Source of the DNA: Streptomyces sp. R21
GTDB taxonomy: Bacteria; Actinomycetota; Actinomycetes; Streptomycetales; Streptomycetaceae
NCBI RefSeq assembly: GCF_041051975.1
Contig: NZ_CP163435.1
Location: 8,396,001-8,460,000 of the forward strand
Direction: 5' to 3'
Length of the DNA: 64,000 nucleotides
The notes below the pieces were generated by a model. It saw only the letters and a list, made by a program, of their open reading frames with translations. It made no database searches and was not told the DNA's origin. The position numbers and the translations under genes were made by a program. Positions 61,315 to 64,000 of this stretch are shown here, in pieces. Positions within the stretch are counted from its first letter, which is position 1, and each line of letters begins with the position of its first letter.

Positions 61315-61344
61315 GGGGCGCCCCACCCGTAGGTGGAGCGCCCC
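61315..61344. terminator. Terminator between the orphan gene and ptsI
   Basis: GGGGCGCCCCACC (61315-61327) and GGTGGAGCGCCCC (61332-61344) form a 13-bp stem with one mismatch and a CGTA loop, preceded by AAAA. It lies between convergent genes and can stop both. Confidence 0.75.
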
Positions 61345-61406
61345 TCGGCACTCATACGTCGCCAGGATCAGGCCGAACGGAGCGGCCGCCCGACGAAGTG
61401 TTCCGG

Positions 61407-63077
61407 CTACTCGCCGGACAGCACCGCCTGAGCCGCCGTCCGCGCGTCCTCGGCCGTGTCCGCGGCTCGCGCCGCTGCGGCAGCACGCTCGCACTGCGCC
61501 AGCGTGTACTTGGCGAGAGTCGAGCGGACATAAGGAATCGACGCGGCCCCCATCGACAGGGAGGTGACACCCAGACCGGTCAGCACACAGGCGAGCAGCG
61601 GATCCGACGCGGCCTCACCGCAGACACCACAGCTCTTCCCCTCGGCCTTCGCCGCCTCGGCGGACAGCGCGACGAGGTCGAGCAGCGCGGGCTGCCACGG
61701 GTCCTGCAGACGGGACACCGCGCCGACCTGCCGGTCGGCGGCGAAGGTGTACTGCGCCAGGTCATTGGTCCCCAGCGACAGGAACTCGACCTCTTGCAGG
61801 ATCGACCGAGCCCGCAGCGCGGCCGACGGAATCTCTACCATCGCGCCGAACTTCGCCCGCAGTCCGGCCTCCCGGCAGGCATCGGCGAACGCCTTGGCGT
61901 CGGTGCGGTCCGCGACCATCGGAGCCATGACCTCGAGGTAGACCGGCAGCCCCTCCGAGGCCTTCGCCAGGGCGGTCAGCTGCGTACGCAGCACCTCGGG
62001 GTGGTCGAGCAGCGTCCGCAGACCCCGCACACCCAGCGCGGGGTTCGGCTCGTCGCCCGGCGTCAGGAAGTCGAGCGGCTTGTCCGCACCGGCGTCCAGC
62101 ACGCGCACCACGACGCGCCCCTCGGGGAACGCCTCGAGAACCTGCCGGTACGCCTCGACCTGCTTCTCCTCGGTCGGCGCGTACTTGCTGTCGTCGAGGA
62201 AGAGGAACTCGGTACGGAACAGACCGACGCCCTCGGCCCCAGCCTCGAGGGCAGCCGGGACGTCCGCGGGACCGCCGACGTTGGCGAGCAGCGGCACCTT
62301 GTGCCCGTCGGAGGTGGCACCAGGTCCGCTCGACGCGGACAACGCGGCCTTGCGCTCCGCGGCAGCCGCCTCCAGCTGTGCCTTCTTCTCGGCACTCGGC
62401 TCCACGAAGATCTCACCGGTGCTGCCGTCCACCGCGATCACGGTGCCTTCACTCAGCTCACCCGCACCCGGCAGCGCGACCACCGCGGGCACACCGAGTG
62501 CTCGCGCCAGGATCGCGCTGTGGCTGGTCGGCCCACCTTCCTCGGTGACGAAACCGAGCACGAGCGTGGGGTCGAGCAGCGCGGTGTCCGCCGGCGCGAG
62601 GTCACGCGCGATAAGGACGTACGGCTCGTCACTGTCCGGGACACCCGGCATGGGAACCCCGAGCAGTCGGGCGACGATACGATTCCGCACGTCGTCGAGG
62701 TCGGCCACGCGCCCGGCGAGGTACTCACCGGCGCCTGCCAGCAGGTCGCGATAGGTGGCGAACGCGTCGTAGACCCCGCGTTCGGCCGTGCTGCCGACCG
62801 CGATCCGCCGCTCCACATCCGCCATCAGCTCGGGGTCCTGGGCCATCATGGCCTGCGCCTCGAGTACGTGCTGGGCTTCGCCCCCCGCCAGATTGCCGCG
62901 CGCAATCAGGTCGGCCGCCACAGCTTCCACGGCCTTGCGGGCGCGCCCCTGTTCGCGCTCCGCGTCCTCCGCCGGGATCTGCTTGGCAGGCGGTTCCAGA
63001 ACCGCCGTTCCCATGTGCCGAACCTCGCCGATCGCCACACCGTGGCTCACGCCGACGCCTCGCAGCGTTGTCTCCAT
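61407..63077 (-). CDS. ptsI: PTS enzyme I (phosphoenolpyruvate-protein phosphotransferase)
   Basis: 556 residues. Phospho-acceptor His in GGPTSHSAILARALGVPAV, PEP-binding domain with LFRTEFLFLDD, ALGVRGLRTLL and SLGTNDLAQYTFAADR, and the CGEAASDPLL block near the C-terminus. It transfers phosphate from PEP to HPr, which then charges IIA and sugar-specific enzymes. It is 76 bases downstream of crr in the same direction, probably one operon, the common Streptomyces arrangement. No HPr gene is in the window. Confidence 0.95.
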   Translation of the reverse strand: METTLRGVGVSHGVAIGEVRHMGTAVLEPPAKQIPAEDAEREQGRARKAVEAVAADLIARGNLAGGEAQHVLEAQAMMAQDPELMADVERRIAVGSTAERGVYDAFATYRDLLAGAGEYLAGRVADLDDVRNRIVARLLGVPMPGVPDSDEPYVLIARDLAPADTALLDPTLVLGFVTEEGGPTSHSAILARALGVPAVVALPGAGELSEGTVIAVDGSTGEIFVEPSAEKKAQLEAAAAERKAALSASSGPGATSDGHKVPLLANVGGPADVPAALEAGAEGVGLFRTEFLFLDDSKYAPTEEKQVEAYRQVLEAFPEGRVVVRVLDAGADKPLDFLTPGDEPNPALGVRGLRTLLDHPEVLRTQLTALAKASEGLPVYLEVMAPMVADRTDAKAFADACREAGLRAKFGAMVEIPSAALRARSILQEVEFLSLGTNDLAQYTFAADRQVGAVSRLQDPWQPALLDLVALSAEAAKAEGKSCGVCGEAASDPLLACVLTGLGVTSLSMGAASIPYVRSTLAKYTLAQCERAAAAARAADTAEDARTAAQAVLSGE

Positions 63078-63153
63078 CTCACCCGTCTCCGATTTGTGCG
63101 GCGGGTCCCGCCGCCGCGATGGTTGCCTGCTTGCCCTTTGGTACGGGCTGACG

Positions 63154-63603
63154 TCAGTGCCAGGCGAAGAGCTGGTCGCCCGACTTCACGTCACCGTCCT
63201 CACGGAGGTCGACGAGGGAATCGGACGTGGCCTCAAGGGCCACGATCGGGCACACCGGGGACTTTCCGGCCTCCTCGACGGCAGCCGGGTTCCAGCGGAC
63301 GACGGCCTGACCGCGCGTCACGGTGTCGCCCTTGTTGACCAGGAGCTCGAAGCCCTCGCCGTTGAGCTGCACGGTGTCGATGCCGAGGTGGGTCAGCACA
63401 CCGTGGCCGTCTGCGTCGACGACAACGAAGGCGTGCGGGTGGAGCGAGACAATGACTCCGTCCACGGGGGCGACAGCCTCAGAGGGCTCACGCACGGGGT
63501 CGATCGCCGTGCCGGGGCCGACCATCGCTCCCGAGAAGACGGGGTCCGGCACTGCGGCGAGTCCGATGGCGCGTCCTGCAAGAGGGGACGTCACGGTGGT
63601 CAT
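63154..63603 (-). CDS. crr: PTS IIA component, glucose family
   Basis: 149 residues, ATG with GGGAGG upstream. IIA-Glc fold with the two active-site histidines, in SLHPHAFVVV and in VLTHLGIDTVQLNGEGF, the latter with the diagnostic GIDTV. It accepts phosphate from HPr and passes it to IIB domains, such as for N-acetylglucosamine uptake in streptomycetes. First gene of the crr-ptsI operon. Upstream 63604-63746 shows no recognised DasR-type site (a GTCTAGAC-like core was looked for). Confidence 0.94.
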   Translation of the reverse strand: MTTVTSPLAGRAIGLAAVPDPVFSGAMVGPGTAIDPVREPSEAVAPVDGVIVSLHPHAFVVVDADGHGVLTHLGIDTVQLNGEGFELLVNKGDTVTRGQAVVRWNPAAVEEAGKSPVCPIVALEATSDSLVDLREDGDVKSGDQLFAWH

Positions 63604-63746
63604 GGGAAGCCTCCCAGGGGTGGAGATTCATATGGGCCGTCACTGCCTGTACCGGACGGCGCACTGTTGAGCAGGGTATGTCATATGAAGTGCCGGTTCC
63701 GCACGAGAGGTCCCGGTTGACGGCCCTAGAGCACAGCACAAACGAT

Positions 63747-63776
63747 TTGCGCCTGCTCCTGGCCCGCGTGTACAGT
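63747..63776 (+). promoter_or_regulatory. rRNA operon promoter
   Basis: TTGCGC (63747-63752), an 18-base spacer and TACAGT (63771-63776): a strong housekeeping-sigma promoter reading rightward out of the window. The sequence around and beyond it (GATAGAGTTTGGGAACACGA and later TTGAGAACTCAACAGCG) is the Streptomyces rrn leader. TAGAGT at 63909-63914 could be the -10 of a second promoter. Confidence 0.75.
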
Positions 63777-64000
63777 CGTACTCCTGCTTGAGGCTGAGCG
63801 GCGCGACCAAGCGTCCTTGCCTGGCGGCACCCAACTTGTCGGATCCTATCTCGGGGTCCGGTTCTGCATGCCTGCGGGACCGTGGTCAGAGAGACGGAAA
63901 AACCCTGATAGAGTTTGGGAACACGAAGGGAAGCGCCCGGAGGAAAGCCCGAGAGGGTGAGTACAAAGGAAGCGTCCGTTCCTTGAGAACTCAACAGCGT
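63777..64000 (+). other. Leader of an rRNA (rrn) operon; 16S gene lies beyond the window
   Basis: The last 100 bases match the remembered pattern of streptomycete 16S precursor leaders, with GGAAGCGTCCGTTCCTTGAG and ...ACTCAACAGCG at the window end, which normally precede the RNase III-processing stem and mature 16S rRNA. No mature 16S bases are reached. Recognition is by memory of the leader sequence. The stretch from 63604 to here has no other gene. Confidence 0.7.

Noticed and set aside
63604..63746. DasR operator in front of crr
   Set aside because: A GTCTAGAC-like core was looked for and not found by eye; a degenerate site cannot be ruled out.
1..64000. CRISPR array, tRNA genes, transposons, integrase or prophage genes
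   Set aside because: Gaps were read for regular short repeats, cloverleaf sequences and recombinase motifs; none was seen.

Overview
The window is high-GC actinobacterial chromosome, almost certainly Streptomyces. The grounds are the very high G+C and codon-position bias, frequent GTG starts with AGGAG-type ribosome sites, a complete CvnABCD conservon, mycothiol-linked formaldehyde oxidation, and a crr-ptsI pair next to a Streptomyces-type rRNA operon leader. No transposase, integrase, phage gene, CRISPR array or tRNA was seen, so it reads as stable chromosome rather than an island.

Layout: 1-5105 holds the end of a PLP aminotransferase, a P-loop membrane protein with a 64-residue membrane partner, an ankyrin protein and a HEAT-like protein preceded by a 19-codon Cys-Cys leader peptide. 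5245-8371 is a translationally coupled trio of two GT4 glycosyltransferases and an SGNH hydrolase. 8375-12819 is a 5-oxoproline/D-glutamate operon (pxpC, pxpB, pxpA, a DUF1445 D-glutamate cyclase-like protein and an MFS carrier) divergent from a GntR/FCD regulator, with a textbook FCD-type palindrome between them. 13794-21058 is a three-gene SMC-like operon (a kleisin-like protein, a small winged-helix-like protein and a 1578-residue ATPase) resembling MukBEF/MksBEF/Wadjet cores but with no nuclease gene.

21059-35539 is an almost complete choline-to-glycine pathway. One minus-strand operon encodes a GMC (choline) dehydrogenase, an APC permease, betaine aldehyde dehydrogenase, a Rieske glycine-betaine demethylase-like oxygenase, sarcosine oxidase, a dimethylglycine dehydrogenase-like protein, and a metallo-beta-lactamase-fold hydrolase plus mycothiol-dependent formaldehyde dehydrogenase that would consume the released formaldehyde. 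An IclR regulator and a divergent Rieske ferredoxin/ferredoxin reductase pair, the likely electron supply, complete it.

36634-44655 is a conservon (cvnA-cvnB-cvnC-cvnD) unusually split by a 1220-residue hydantoinase/5-oxoprolinase fusion between cvnC and cvnD. 44794-51434 (minus strand) carries glpFK, an EAL-CBS-GGDEF protein and a thiolase/DUF35 pair. 51734-61306 has a VanX-type dipeptidase, a NUDIX hydrolase, a GH31 glucosidase, acetoacetyl-CoA synthetase, a MocR regulator divergent from an MFS exporter, and an orphan protein. The window closes with PTS enzyme I and IIA-Glc (ptsI, crr) and, facing the other way, the promoter and leader of an rRNA operon whose 16S gene lies just outside.

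Several genes (gntR, the first SMC-operon gene, the NUDIX gene and mocR) have a -10 box about 7 bases before the start codon, suggesting leaderless mRNAs. All functions are read from sequence by family resemblance; no search or structure prediction was run.
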